From Emiliania huxleyi CCMP1516 (taxonomy: Eukaryota > Haptophyta > Isochrysidales > Noelaerhabdaceae), in contig NW_005200011.1 of assembly GCF_000372725.1 (NCBI RefSeq), positions 806,023-870,022 on the forward strand: a DNA stretch of 64,000 bases, written 5' to 3'. Under the pieces are notes generated by a model. That model saw nothing but the letters and a program-made list of their open reading frames with translations. It searched no databases and was not told where the DNA came from. The translations under genes were made by a program, and so were the position numbers. Positions 53,921 through 64,000 of the stretch are shown piece by piece (the stretch's first letter is position 1; each line of letters opens with the position of its first letter).

Positions 53921-56900
53921 TCACGCGGCAGCAAGCGCGGCTTCGGGGCGAGGCGTCGTGGGCGGTGGGAGCCGGCGCCCCCCCGCCGGGAGCGGGTACG
54001 GATACTCATGCGCAAAGAGCGTCGCGCCGTCGGGGTCGAGCACGGCCTGCCGCAACTGTGAGCCAATGTAGTGCGAGATGGCCCAGTGGAAGCGGTTGAT
54101 GTCCATGCCGCACGCGGGCGAGGCGTCGAAACCGTGCCGCTCGAAGAAGCCGGTGGCCGAGTCGTCGGCATACCTACGGGTCGTGTCCCGGGCGTGTCCC
54201 GGCCTCGCCACTCGGCGAGAGCCCGGTGGCCGGGCCTTTGGGCGCGCGTCAGCAAGTGCAGCACGCCAAGCGAGAGTGCGTGCTCCTTGAGGTGCCCCAT
54301 CAGGCGCGAGCCGAAGCCGCCTGTGCGGCGGGCGAGCCCAGAGGGCGCGGGGGTAACAGCCGCATGGTGGCGGGAGCCCTCTTCCCTCCACCCCCGCGAG
54401 TCCGAACCACGCCACAAATCGGCGCCGGCTCTCGCGCGGCTCCCCCCTTCTCCCTCCCTCCCATCTCGGCTGCATCTCACCGCGCTGCTCCTCCTTGCGG
54501 ACGACACAAAAGGCAACCTCGAGGAAGCCTCGCGCCGCGTGCGGCTTGAGGACGATGCCGCCGATGACGCGCCGCACCTTTTCGGTCGAGCGCGTCATGA
54601 CGAGCGCGTGGTGGTCCGGCGCGAAGAGCACCTGTCACGAGGACGTTGGCCGGTGGCGCTCACCAAGATGGTGGGCTGTGGGTGGGGTGGGGTGCGGGGC
54701 TGCCCCTCCTCAGGAGAGGCTGGAGGGCAGGAGCCCCTCCTGGCCCACGCGCGCCATGAGGAGTGGGGGGAGATAGGGGTGGGAGCTGTGCCCGGGGCAG
54801 AGGACGCCTTTGCGGCGTTCGCGCGGCCAATGAGCGGCAGCGACGAGTCGATGAGCTCGAGCAAGTCGTGCAGCAAGTCGATGTCCTGTGGGCGCGCCGT
54901 GGGTGTGTCTTAGGAGGGGAGGGCGGCGGCGGCGGCGGGAGGCCGGGGGAGGGAACGGGTCCGCCTGCAAGCCGCGCCCGTCGTTGCGAACCGTCACGAT
55001 GGCCTCGTCGCCGCCAGCCGCGTCGGCCGCGTTGCGCGCGTCCTCGAGCACCTCCGGGTCCACCTGTGTGCAGAGCTTCAAGTCTGAGCGGGCGCTGCTC
55101 CCAGTGCAGCGCAGCCGAGCTCGGCTGCGGGTCCGCCTCGTTGCCACGCGCGACGCACTCTGGGCACAGCCACGCACCCTCCGGCACCGCCTCCACCTCG
55201 GGCTCGCAGCAGCGCTGGTGGTAGCAGTTGGTGCAACGCAAGCCGTCGCAGAGCAGGATCTCGTTGCCTTGCAGCGACTCGCCGCCCGCGCAAATCAGGC
55301 AGTGCGGGTCGTTCTGCGGGTTGCTCTCCGCGGCGACGGTTGTGACGCCGTGCGCCTCAGCGAGGGAGTGGAGCGAACACTCCGGCTCCGACTCGAGCGT
55401 GATGGTTGCGAAAGGCCGCTTCGAGGTGTTGCCCGCGGCGGCGGCGAAGTCGAGCGGCTTGAGGACGAGCCGCGACGCGTCGTCGAGGATCCGCCCGTCG
55501 TTCTGGTAGTAGCCGCGCGCGACGTCGTCCGCCCGCACTCCAGTGCCTCGGCAGACGACTCGACGCCCCACCGCCGCTGTCACGACTCGCAAGCTCTGGA
55601 CGGGCTTGTCGGCGATGCGGCCGCGCACGGGCGTCTCGCGCCCCTCCTCGTCGAGGACGCGCCGCATCGCCGCCTCGCCCGCGGCACGGGCCTCGCGCGC
55701 CTGAGAGTTGCGGGATCCGGGCGACAAGATCGGATCCACAGAGGCCCCCCCGGGCTCACAGGCGGTGCGAGAGGCTCAGGGCGGGAGCGTCGAGAGGAAG
55801 TGAGAGGAAGCGAGAGGGGGCAAGAGCGCGGGAGAGGGGAACGGGGGAGAGGGGAACGGGGTGGACGAGAAGGGGGGGAGAGGGGGATGTGCTACGAAAT
55901 CTCAGCCCGGCTATATGCGTGAGGTGTGCACATATGCGCACCAGCCCGTCGGTGTATTCGCGCTGCATGTGCCACGGCGCCCCGCCCACGTCCGCCGCGC
56001 TCCAGCCGGGCGGCGGCGGGGCGCGGTTCGGTAGCGCCGCCTCGAGCAGCCGCTGCCGCTCGCCCGCCTGGAGGGCCGCCAACTATTCCAAAGCAGCACG
56101 TGTGAGCAAGTGCCCCTCCGCCGCCCGCCGACCAACAGGGCCGGCACCTCGGCCTCGCACATGTCGGCGGGCGGCGCGACCGCCTGCTGCCGGAAGCGGC
56201 GCGGCACGGCCGCCGCCGAGTCTCCCGCTGCAACCTGACGCGGGAGGCGGCCGCCCGAGGGAAGCTTGACGAGGGACACTGCGGGGGCGAGGTGCGCCAT
56301 CCAGCCCGGCTCGCGACGCTCGACGTACGCGCCTGTCAATGCACGCACTGCAAGTGACGGATGCATCGGTCGGGCTGCTCGCGCCGCTCGACCATGCGCG
56401 CCCCACGCCGCCTCAAACTCCGCCTCGAGGGGGGGCAGCAAGCGGAGGACGGCCGAGCGCGGCGCGCAGTAGGCGCGGCAGTTCGCCCACACGCGACGCA
56501 CGTCGCGCGCGAGCGCGTCGGCGGCGTGCCGCGCCTCGCCGTCGAAGCCAAAGCCGTACGCCCCCATGGCGAGGCCCTCTGCGATGGTGCGCAAGTCGAG
56601 CGGCTGGCCGACGCGCTCGACATAGTCGGGGAAGGCGGCCGTGTCGACGGGTGCGGAGAAGGGGGGGGCGTGCGGGTGCGCAGCCAAGCGCGCCAGGCTC
56701 GCGGCGGCGCGGCAGAGGAGGCAGTCAGCGAGCGCCGAGAGCAGCTCCTGTGAGGGCAGGGCGGGTCTTAGGCGGCGAGCAAGTGCGGTCGGGTGAGAGT
56801 GTGCGACCGTGCGTCGCGGTGTGTGTGGCAGGCGCCAGGCAGAGTGTTGAAGAGAGCGTGCTGGTGTTGGATGGGCGGGCGGGGGGCGGGCGGGCGGGGG

Positions 56901-58738
56901 GGGGGGGGCGGGGGGGGAGTGGCTTCTAGTCTCTTAGCGGCAGGGCGGCCGCCTGCGCCCTCTCGTGCTGGCCGGGCGCACGCTTGTGGCCTGCTTCCCA
57001 CGCCCCCGGCGGTGCAGCGGCGGCGGGCGCGGCGGCGGGCGCGGCGGCGGGCGCGGCGGCGGGCGCGGCGGCGGGCGCGTCGAGGGGCACCGCCGCCCCG
57101 GTGCCGCCGCCGGAAAGCGCTGTGGCGGCCTTGCCTGCGGACGCCACTTCGGACGCCTTGCGCGAAGCCAGCTTTGCAGCGACAGCGCCCTCCTCCGCCG
57201 CCCCCTCCTCTCCCTCGCCAGTCGCGACGCCATTCTCGTCGCACCCCGGCTGCGCCTCTCTGGCCGTCCCTCCGCCGCCGGCCGAAGCTGCCTCCATGTC
57301 GGACCGCGCCCGCTTGCCGCTCGCAGGGCCGCTCCAAGGGAGGGTGCCGCTCCGAGGCTGGTCCGCTCCGACGTCGCGCTCGCCCGCCGCCGCAGCACCG
57401 CCACCGCTAGCCAGCAGCGCCGCTCCCTCCTCCGCAGACACCGCCTCCGCCGCCGCCACCGCCGCAGACTCAACGCCGGGCGAAGCGGCCGCCGCGGCGT
57501 CGAGCGTCGCATCGGCCGGGGCGCTGCGAGCGGCCTCTGCCCCTTCTGACCCTGGTCCGACTTCAGCGGCACCGGCTTGCTCCGCCACTCTCACCCCGGC
57601 CGTCGCCCCCTCGCCCTCGGAGTCTGCAGCAGGAGGGCTCGGCGGCACCGATGGCGGCGCGTCGCCCTCCTCCTCCGCGGCGGCATCGTCGCCACTATCG
57701 AACTCGCCGTCGTCGCTGCCCTCGTCCCCCGTCGCGTCTTCCCGGTCGTCAACATCCTCTTCGCCCTCCTCCTCCTCCATCTCCATGCCGTCCACCTCCT
57801 CCGCCTCCTCCTCGCTCTCCCCCTCCTCGCTCTCCTCCTCGCCGCTCTCGCCCTCCTCGCCCTCGCTACCCGCCTCCTCGCCCTCCTCGCCCACCGAGCG
57901 TACCCACGACGCCATCCCGCGCACCTGTGCAGTCCGGGAGGGCTAGGGTCGGGAGAGCTAAGCGCCGACTGCACCCGCGGCCCAGCCCGAGGGGGGGCGG
58001 GGGGCGGGGGGCGGGGGGGGTTCAGAGAAGAGTGGCGGAGAGAGAATGACAGAGGAGAGAGGTGGAGAGGAGAGGCGGAGAGGAGGGGCGGAGAAGAGGG
58101 CCCAAGCGCGCCATTCCATCGGCGCTCGCGCCCGCGGCGCCCACCGCAGCGCGTCGGCCAGTGCTACTCGCTGAGGAGGCGATCCAGCCGTCGGCGCTCG
58201 CCTCGGCGCGAACGGCCTGCTCCTCCGCCTTCTCACGCGGCCGCACCCATGCCGGGTCGGGCGCGGACGCAGCGAGCGATGCGGGCATCAGGCTGCGGCT
58301 CAGCTTGCCTGCTCGCCACAACATGGCATGCCGGCTGCAGCAAAAGTACGCATCCGGCTCGGGGCAGCCGTAGTAGAGCGGACAGAGCGGCTTCCCCGCG
58401 GGCAGCGCCGACCGCCACCCCCACTCTGCGGCGGCCCGCGACGCTCGCAGCAGCGGCTCGAGTGCGCTGGTCCGCTCGGCACGCCACTCGCCATCGGCCG
58501 CTGCCGCGCCCTGCTCACCTCGCTCACGCCGCCGGATTCGCCGCCGCCGCCGCTGCTTCGCACCGCCATCAGAGCCATCAGGAGACTCGTCCACCGGACG
58601 CTTCTTCTTTGCACGCACCGGCCGGGTGGGCAGCCGCTCGTTGAACTCCGCCTCAGTTCGCTCGGCGTAGGTGACCTGCTTCTTCCGCTCGCGCTTGGGC
58701 CGCGCCGCGGCGTCCGGTGAAGAAGAGGCGGCGGGCAT
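53921..58738 (-). CDS. GCN5-like histone acetyltransferase with acidic region, bromodomain and PHD finger
   Basis: Minus strand, about ten exons. Secure ones: 56953-57924, 56133-56747, 54481-54631, 54248-54320 and 53921-54173; likely ones: first exon 58738 to about 58111, about 55756-56082, about 55100-55700, part of 54980-55070, and about 54790-54885. Order of parts: basic N terminus (ARPKRERKKQVTYAERTEAE) with a Cys/His cluster (CPLYYGCPEPDAYFCCSRH); long Glu/Asp-rich stretch; bromodomain (FPDYVERVGQPLDLRTIAEG, VWANCRAYCAP); a region with WHMQREYTDGLVRICAHL; a PHD finger (CLICAGG, LLCDGLRCTNCYHQRC, AWLCPECV); then the GNAT domain (VRRVIGGIVLKP, FLEVAFCVVRKEEQRG spliced to GFGSRLMGHLKEHAL and YADDSATGFFERHGF), as in GCN5/PCAF. 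It should acetylate histone H3 in chromatin. Animal and yeast GCN5 carry the bromodomain after the GNAT domain; here bromodomain and PHD come first. The linking exons are not all resolved. Confidence 0.78.
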
Positions 58739-58928
58739 GCGAATGGCAGGTCAGTGCGCCTGTCTCCTATTGCCGCGCCGCTTCCACAGCTGTCATGTGG
58801 GGAGTCATGTGGGAAGAGAAGCGGGGGAGGAGGTCCCCAAGAGCCGAGCCCCCGCGAGTTCGCAGCGGAGTCGGCTGGGGCTATACCAGACAGGGTCAGC
58901 CCCAGCGTCAGGCCTCGGAAAGAAGAAA

Positions 58929-58931
<3 letters not shown>

Positions 58932-58982
<51 letters not shown>

Positions 58983-58983
58983 G

Positions 58984-59074
<91 letters not shown>
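58932..59074. repeat. (CT)n microsatellite
   Basis: About 140 bp of CT dinucleotides with a few CTGT interruptions near 58975-58992. The long RE/SL-repeat frames read across it are artefacts. Confidence 0.97.
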
Positions 59075-59077
<3 letters not shown>

Positions 59078-59162
59078 ACTCTGCCCACTCAAGCACTCAA
59101 CAACGTCGCTGAACGCCAGAATCCGCACACGAAACAAACCAAGAAAACACAGGATAAGGAGA

Positions 59163-59345
59163 GGAGTGTGGTGCTAGCCGTCGCCCACCCTTGGGTGGGC
59201 GTCTGCCTCTTCCTATCTCTCTTCCCAGTGCCTCGCCGATTCTCGCTCGCTGCAACCTTTCATGCCACCTGGCGGTCGTCCCACGCGCGTAGTTCTCTCT
59301 CCTGTCGCTTCATCCTCTGTCTCGTCGCTCTCTCTCCTCGGCCTC
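59163..59345 (-). repeat. dispersed repeat family, reverse-oriented copy
   Basis: Read on the minus strand it matches copy 1 (GCGACAGAGGATGAAGCGAC, AGGTGGCATGAAAGG, AGAGATAGGAAGAGGCAGAC, GGGCGACGGCTAGCACCACA). It lacks the AAATCCC tail. Confidence 0.75.
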
Positions 59346-59360
59346 GTCTGCGACGACACT

Positions 59361-59470
59361 GAATCCGGGCCTGGGGAGGACGGCGGCAAATTCGAGCACG
59401 ACATCTGAATCGATCGAATCCGGGCCTGGGGAGGACGGCGGCAAATTCGAGCACGACATCTGAATCGATC
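59361..59470. repeat. 55-bp exact tandem duplication
   Basis: The unit from GAATCCGGGCCTGGGGAGGA to ACATCTGAATCGATC at 59361-59415 is repeated at 59416-59470. Confidence 0.9.
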
Positions 59471-59560
59471 TCGCACGGGGGAGGCGGAATGACCGGGCAC
59501 CGGGATTAGGTCCCCCCTCGTCGCGAGACTTGGCTGAGCCAGCTCGTGGAACATCATAGT

Positions 59561-62543
59561 ATGGAGCGAGATCCGAGGGGCGCCTGCCCGCTCTTCCTGA
59601 TCACCGACCCGGATCAATCAGACCCGCTTGCGCGCCCCGCGACGGTCCAACTTTCCGACCTGACCAGCTGCGGTTCGCCAGGGCTGGACTCTTCTCCTGG
59701 ATCGCTGCGGCGCGGCCATTACCATCGACCCGAACCGAAGGGGGCCGCGGCCTCCCTCCTCCACGCTCTGAGCGGGGAGGCTGATGGTCCATCCACCGCG
59801 CCCTCGGGCGCATGCATTCTGCCCTCGTGCAAGGTCGATCTCGCCGTGTCCCCGCGTGCACCCTGCCGCCGGACAATGTCAGCTCCGATGCTGCGGCAGT
59901 CGTTGCACCTCACCTCACTGCGCTCAGGGCCGGCGGAGGCACCATCGAGCTCAGGCGTATCCAGGCGCGCACAGTCTCAGCCCAAGCGCTCGTGTGTCAG
60001 ACGAGCCCCGCCCCGGCATCCACACCCACACCACCCGCGCCGCGCTGCCTCGCAGGAAAAGGTCGCAGGAGGACGTCTCAGGAGGCGCGGAGTGCGCAGA
60101 CAAGGGCGACGGAAGGAGGCTGGAACAGGTGCCTCCATCCCCCTTCCCAAGCGCCCGTTTTACCGTCACACCCAGCGGCTCTACCACGCGGCAGGCAATA
60201 AGTGCTCTCGAGGGCAAGCTGATGCGCATGCTGAGCAAACAGCGCGCGCAGGAGGCGCAGGCGGCGAGACTGCCGCCCAGCGCTGCGATTGACACCACCC
60301 ACGAGGCCTTCCTCGCGTCTGCACGCGCATTCGCTGGCCGGCTGGTACCGCTCCTGTCGGAGCCGCTCTTGCTGCGCGCGCTGCGAGACAAGAAAGGTGA
60401 TGGCGCAGAGCCGAGAGCAGGAGAGGCGAAAGAGAAATGTGCCCGGGATACGCCGCGTAGAAATGCTACTATCCCGCTGAGAAGTGCCGCCGCTGGCGCC
60501 GCTGTGCGACTGCACTGTGGCGCGGTCCTTGCCGCGCGGCCCGGCACCTCCGACCACGGCCAAGCGCCGGCCGCAGGTGCGCACGGCGGCGCCTCGGACG
60601 CGCCCAAGCAAGTCCTCCAGCTACTCGAGATGATCTCGCAGCGGGACGGCTTCAGGCAAGGGGTGCTGGAAGCCAACGCCATGGCTGCACTGGTGCGCAT
60701 CCTGCGGCTGTGCCGGGAACGGCTCGAGCGGCTCCGGCCGCCGCCTGAGCGGAGGATTGAGCGCGGCAGCGGCAGCAGCAGCGGCACCTCTGATGTCTGC
60801 CGCGAGGCTCGCGGGCGGCTGCAGCTGTGCCTGCGAATGGCGGTGCAGAGTATGGCCTTCCTGACGCAGATCAGCCCAGAGAGCTGCTCCTGGCCCCCCT
60901 GCGAGGGGCAGAGCTGCGAGCTCGTCGCGATCCTGCGCGACGTATGGCTCGATTCAGCCGTGCGCCGGCTCGCGGCTTGCTCGCTCAAGCACCTGGCGGC
61001 GCTGAACGACACGGTGCGCCTAGCGATGGCGCCGCACATTCAAGACCTCGTCGAGGCGTGCCTTGAGGCGCACAGGGCCGAGGGCGTGAGGGAGCAGGCG
61101 GCGCTCGCACTCGGGAACCTCGCGATTTGTGACCAGCTCGAGGCGCGCGCACCAGCCTCCCCCCCCCCCTTCCCCTGTCCGCGGTGTGGCAGAGTATCGG
61201 CTACCGCGTCCCCACACCAGGATGCCGTCCTGGACTCCTCGGCGCTGTGCGCCCTCACGTCCATGCTTGCCGAGGGGGGGCCGACAGCCGACGCTGCGCT
61301 CGCGGCGGTCGCAAATTTGGTGTCCAACCGCCGGGCGAGAGCCCGCTTCGTCGAGCTGGGGGGCATCGCGCTGCTGCAGGCGCCGCTGCGGTCGGAGCAC
61401 GAGGGCATTTACAAAAACGCGGGCTGGGTCATTGCCTCCCTCGCGGTTGACACCGACATTTCGGGGGACTTCACCCTGGACGGCGGCATCCCGCTGCTGC
61501 TGCAATACGCGCGCTCGGCCGACCTGGGGCACCAAGAGGAGGCGGCGTGGGGCCTCGCAAACCTCTCATCGCAGAGTGAGCTCACTGCCACGCTGATGCG
61601 CGCCAACGTGGTCCCATTGCTGGTGACCTTTGCGCGCTCCGAGTCGGACGGCGTGCGGATGCAAGCGCTCTGGACCCTCGCCAACCTCGCCGTACACCCC
61701 GAATTCCGACAGGAGATCGCACGGGAGCGCACGATACCGGCGCTGCTGGACAGCTTCAGAGATCCTGCGCCCGGCACGCATCACTCGCTCACGCAGGCCG
61801 CTCGTGCGCTCTCCAATCTTGTGGTCACCTCAGAAAACCGGGCGGAGACGATGGCGCACGGCGGCGGCGAGGCGATCCTCCGGTGTGCCCTCTCCGAATC
61901 CAACGAAGTGCAGCAGGCGGTGGCTCGGGTGATAGTCAACCTGTCGTACGAGGTCGGTGTCGCGATGCAGCTGGTCAGCGCGGGCGCGCTGCCTGTCGTC
62001 GCTAGCCTCCTCGGCTCAGACTGCGACAGCGTCCAGCAGGAGGCCACGTGGATGGCCGTGAACTTCTCTCTCTGCATCGACGGCCAGGCGCCACCCCCCC
62101 GGGGCAGCCCCGCGTTTGGCGCCGAGATGGTCCTTCCGCTGCTCCACCTGCTGCGCTCGGCCCGGCGCGAGGTTCTCGAGCAGGCCGCTTGGGCCCTCTT
62201 CAACCTGGCGCGCTCGAGGCCCAACAAGATGGCAATGCTCAGCCATGGCGCGCTGAGCCTGCTGGCCGGTCTGCCGTCGCAAGTCGACATGCGGGCTGGG
62301 GGTAGCTCAAGTGGGGTGCGGGCGGCTTCGGGGACCTTGCTCACGTCGCTCGCCGAGGCACTGACCCCCACGTCGAGGAGAGCGATCGTCGGCCCCGGCA
62401 GCGAGCGGTCGCAGCCCCCGAGCGGGCTGCACCGGGGGGAGGCGCCTCAAAAGGTGGCGATGCTCTCGGCACCGGCCGGGCCGGGCCTGCTTGAGCCCCA
62501 ATTCGCGAGGTTTGCCGTCAGCGGCGCAGAGGAAGCCTCGTAG
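59561..62543 (+). CDS. armadillo-repeat protein
   Basis: One frame is open from 59784 to the stop at 62541-62543. From about 60,190 it encodes a long array of helical repeats: VLQLLEMISQRDGF, AAVANLVSNRRARARF, KNAGWVIASLAVDTDIS, EEAAWGLANLSSQSEL, MQALWTLANLAVHPEF, QAARALSNLVVTSENR, QAVARVIVNLSYEVGV and LEQAAWALFNLARSRPN, each with the G/A-x-L-x-N-L core of armadillo repeats, about ten in all. Two in-frame introns are likely: 60397-60576 (GT-AG, restoring DKKG/AHGG) and 61143-61220 (GC-AG). The true start is uncertain: an ATG at 59561 opens a more protein-like but different frame (MERDPRGACPLFLITDPDQS), which would need a splice to reach the repeat frame around 60,130. The repeats resemble importin-alpha and other ARM scaffolds, but no clear importin-beta-binding segment is visible, so I leave the role open (protein-protein scaffold). 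Confidence 0.78.
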
Positions 62544-62896
62544 TCGAGGGAGATGATGACGATGGCGCCGCGTTGCGGCCTGCCGTCGCGCGAGTACTGA
62601 GCGCACCGCCTGCGCCCGCCGTGCGGGTGCTGCTGGACAGCACCGCTAGGCTGGAGCGCGGGGTGCTGCTCCCGCGCGGTAATGAGGTAGGGCCGGTGCG
62701 CCATGAATGCTCCCAGTCCGGTCGTGTTTGCTAAGGCGGTACCCGACACTGTACCCGCCTCGTACCTCGGTTCGCTGGGCCATGTGTTGTAGCCTGTTGC
62801 CGGGGCAGTTGTGCCCGCCGCGCGTGCTTTCCAGCGGCGCGCTCCGCGCGTGCTCTGCGGCAGTACTACTGCATCTTCCGGCAGGTATCAGCAATG
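62544..62896. other. intergenic; no gene seen
   Basis: About 350 bp between the armadillo-repeat gene and the terminal inverted-repeat element. It has CAGCGGCGCGCTCCGCGCGTGC, a small GC palindrome near 62832, and nothing else of note. Confidence 0.45.
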
Positions 62897-62905
62897 TGAG
62901 TTCAC

Positions 62906-63909
62906 ATAGCGGGTGGGGAGGCCCTAAAACGGCGGGAGGGGTAGGGCTATATCGATAGAGCTAGAGGGCTCAACCACCCCTCCACCCCTCCACCCTCCAC
63001 CCCTCCACCCTCCCGGAGCGAGAGAGGTCCGTCTTCGAGCCCGCTCCCACTTCCACCCCTCCGACCGGAGGGCTCGCCAGCCCACAGGGCTGGAGGGGTC
63101 CCCGTCGGATCGGCGTCGGGAGGGCTCCACAGGGCTAACCCCCTCCCCGGACGCCGGGTGGGCTCGGAGGGACGGTCGGACAGGGGAGGATCTTCATGGC
63201 GGGAGGGCTCGAGAGGGGTCGGAAGGGCCCTCCGGGAGGGGTCGCAAAAAGATAAAGAAAACGAAGTCGCGGCTTATGTGACTGCCCCCCAAGAGGGCTC
63301 GGAGGGCTCGGAGGGCTCGGGAGGGCTGGAGGGCTAGAGGGCTCCATTAGGGCTCGGAGGGGTCGATCCTCTGAGCTACGCCTAGCCCGGGCGTGATATG
63401 TGTAGCNNNNNNNNNNNNNNNNNNNNNNNNNNNNNNNNNNNNNNNNNNNNNNNNNNNNNNNNNNNNNNNNNNNNNNNNNNNNNNNNNNNNNNNNNNNNNN
63501 NNNNNNCCTCCAGCCCTCCGAGCCCTCCGAGCCCTCCGAGCCCTCCGAGCCCTCCGAGCCCCCCGAGCCCGGCTCGGCGGCTCGCCCCTCCGAGCCCTCC
63601 GGGCACTCCATCCCTTGTGAGCCCTCCAGAGCCCTCCCGAGCCCACCAGCGCCACCCTCGTGCCTCTCTGCCCTCCGAGCCCTCCGACCCTCCGAGCTCT
63701 CCACCTCTCCCAAGCCCTCATGAGCCCTCCTACGCCTCGCTTTTGGCCAGCCCTCCCAGCCCCCACCCCTCCTGGGCCCTGCCGCCTGACACCTCTATCC
63801 GTGGAGGGCTTTAGGTCACGGTCCGCACTCCCGCCCTCCCGACCCCTCCACACCCCTACAGCGGCACCCCTACCCCTCCCGCCGTTTTAGGGCCTGCCCA
63901 CCCGCACTC
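62906..63909. mobile_element. 1-kb inverted-repeat element with 9-bp target duplication
   Basis: The left end GCGGGTGGGGAGGCCCTAAA continuing ACGGCGGGAGGGGTAGGG (62909-62946) is the reverse complement, with about one change, of the right end (about 63870-63905). TGAGTTCAC stands on both sides (62897-62905 and 63910-63918). The interior is almost entirely degenerate GAGGGCTCG/CCCTCCGAG repeats, mirrored on either side of a 100-N gap. No coding sequence is credible. The 9-bp duplication and long ends suggest a non-autonomous Mutator-like element. Confidence 0.78.
63407..63506. other. assembly gap (100 N)
   Basis: A 100-N block in the centre of the inverted-repeat element. The frames drawn across it are not real. 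Confidence 0.95.
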
Positions 63910-64000
63910 TGAGTTCACCGCCAGTTATCTGCGCCTCCGTTCGTCGCTCTCGTGCTTGATCGTCAGGCCGTGCTCTCACGTCCGCCGGAGCTACCTCGGC

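Larger units (their letters stand above)
58739..59560. other. intergenic with microsatellite and repeats
   Basis: Divergent space between the acetyltransferase (minus) and the armadillo-repeat gene (plus). It is filled by a CT microsatellite, a reversed dispersed-repeat copy and a 55-bp tandem duplication, listed separately. Confidence 0.5.

Noticed and set aside
58932..59110. Long RERERE or SLSLSL frames
   Set aside because: They are translations of a CT microsatellite.
63350..63406. tRNA-like A-box (TAGCTCAGAGG) on the minus strand next to the gap
   Set aside because: The following bases do not close a D-arm and no anticodon or T-arm can be found before the GAGGGCTCG repeats.

Overview
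This window is eukaryotic nuclear DNA. It is very GC-rich, its genes are broken by many short introns (roughly 50-310 nt), and an unusually large share of the introns I could define start with GC instead of GT. Together with the gene content (a monomeric NADP isocitrate dehydrogenase with an added N-terminal leader, two sulfotransferase-like genes, a type II membrane O-fucosyltransferase-like protein, a CAX-type Ca2+/H+ exchanger), this points to a marine microalga, most likely a haptophyte of the Emiliania/Gephyrocapsa kind. The lineage is an inference from style and content, not a database result. Three 100-N blocks (9429-9528, 34390-34489, 63407-63506) are scaffold gaps.

Left part (1-14,876): the 5' end of a sulfotransferase-like gene on the minus strand, a dispersed repeat, an IQ-motif protein of the MFI/C11orf65 type (minus) divergent from a CAX exchanger (plus), a small secreted or membrane-anchored protein of unknown role, a TopBP1-like protein with several BRCT modules (plus), and an O-fucosyltransferase-like gene (minus).

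Middle part (14,838-24,930): a 10-kb block without credible protein genes. It holds two nested pairs of direct repeats and a satellite of about 17 units of 379 bp, each unit rich in hairpins. The outer repeat pair duplicates what looks like the shared promoter of the O-fucosyltransferase gene and the S1/P1 nuclease gene that now lies on the far side.

Next come the S1/P1-type nuclease (plus) and the monomeric isocitrate dehydrogenase (minus), then about 5.7 kb of nested mobile DNA (30.5-36.2 kb): one dispersed repeat copy interrupted by two inverted-repeat elements with target-site duplications. A second sulfotransferase-like gene follows.

Right part (39.3-62.5 kb): two spliceosomal genes side by side, PPIL1 (cyclophilin) and PRPF8 (Prp8, 15 exons); then on the minus strand a very unusual predicted channel with an N-terminal NUDT9-H-like domain, ankyrin repeats and a TRP-type pore; then a GCN5-like acetyltransferase carrying a bromodomain and a PHD finger; then an armadillo-repeat protein (plus). 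The window ends in a 1-kb inverted-repeat element with 9-bp flanking duplications.

Most interesting: the NUDT9-H/ankyrin/TRP protein with a degenerate Nudix box; the hairpin satellite with a Pol III B-box-like motif in each unit; a Prp8 that lacks roughly 300 conserved N-terminal residues exactly at a short poly-C intron; and two Prp8 introns whose 5' ends copy the start of the following exon, which looks like recent intron birth by local duplication.
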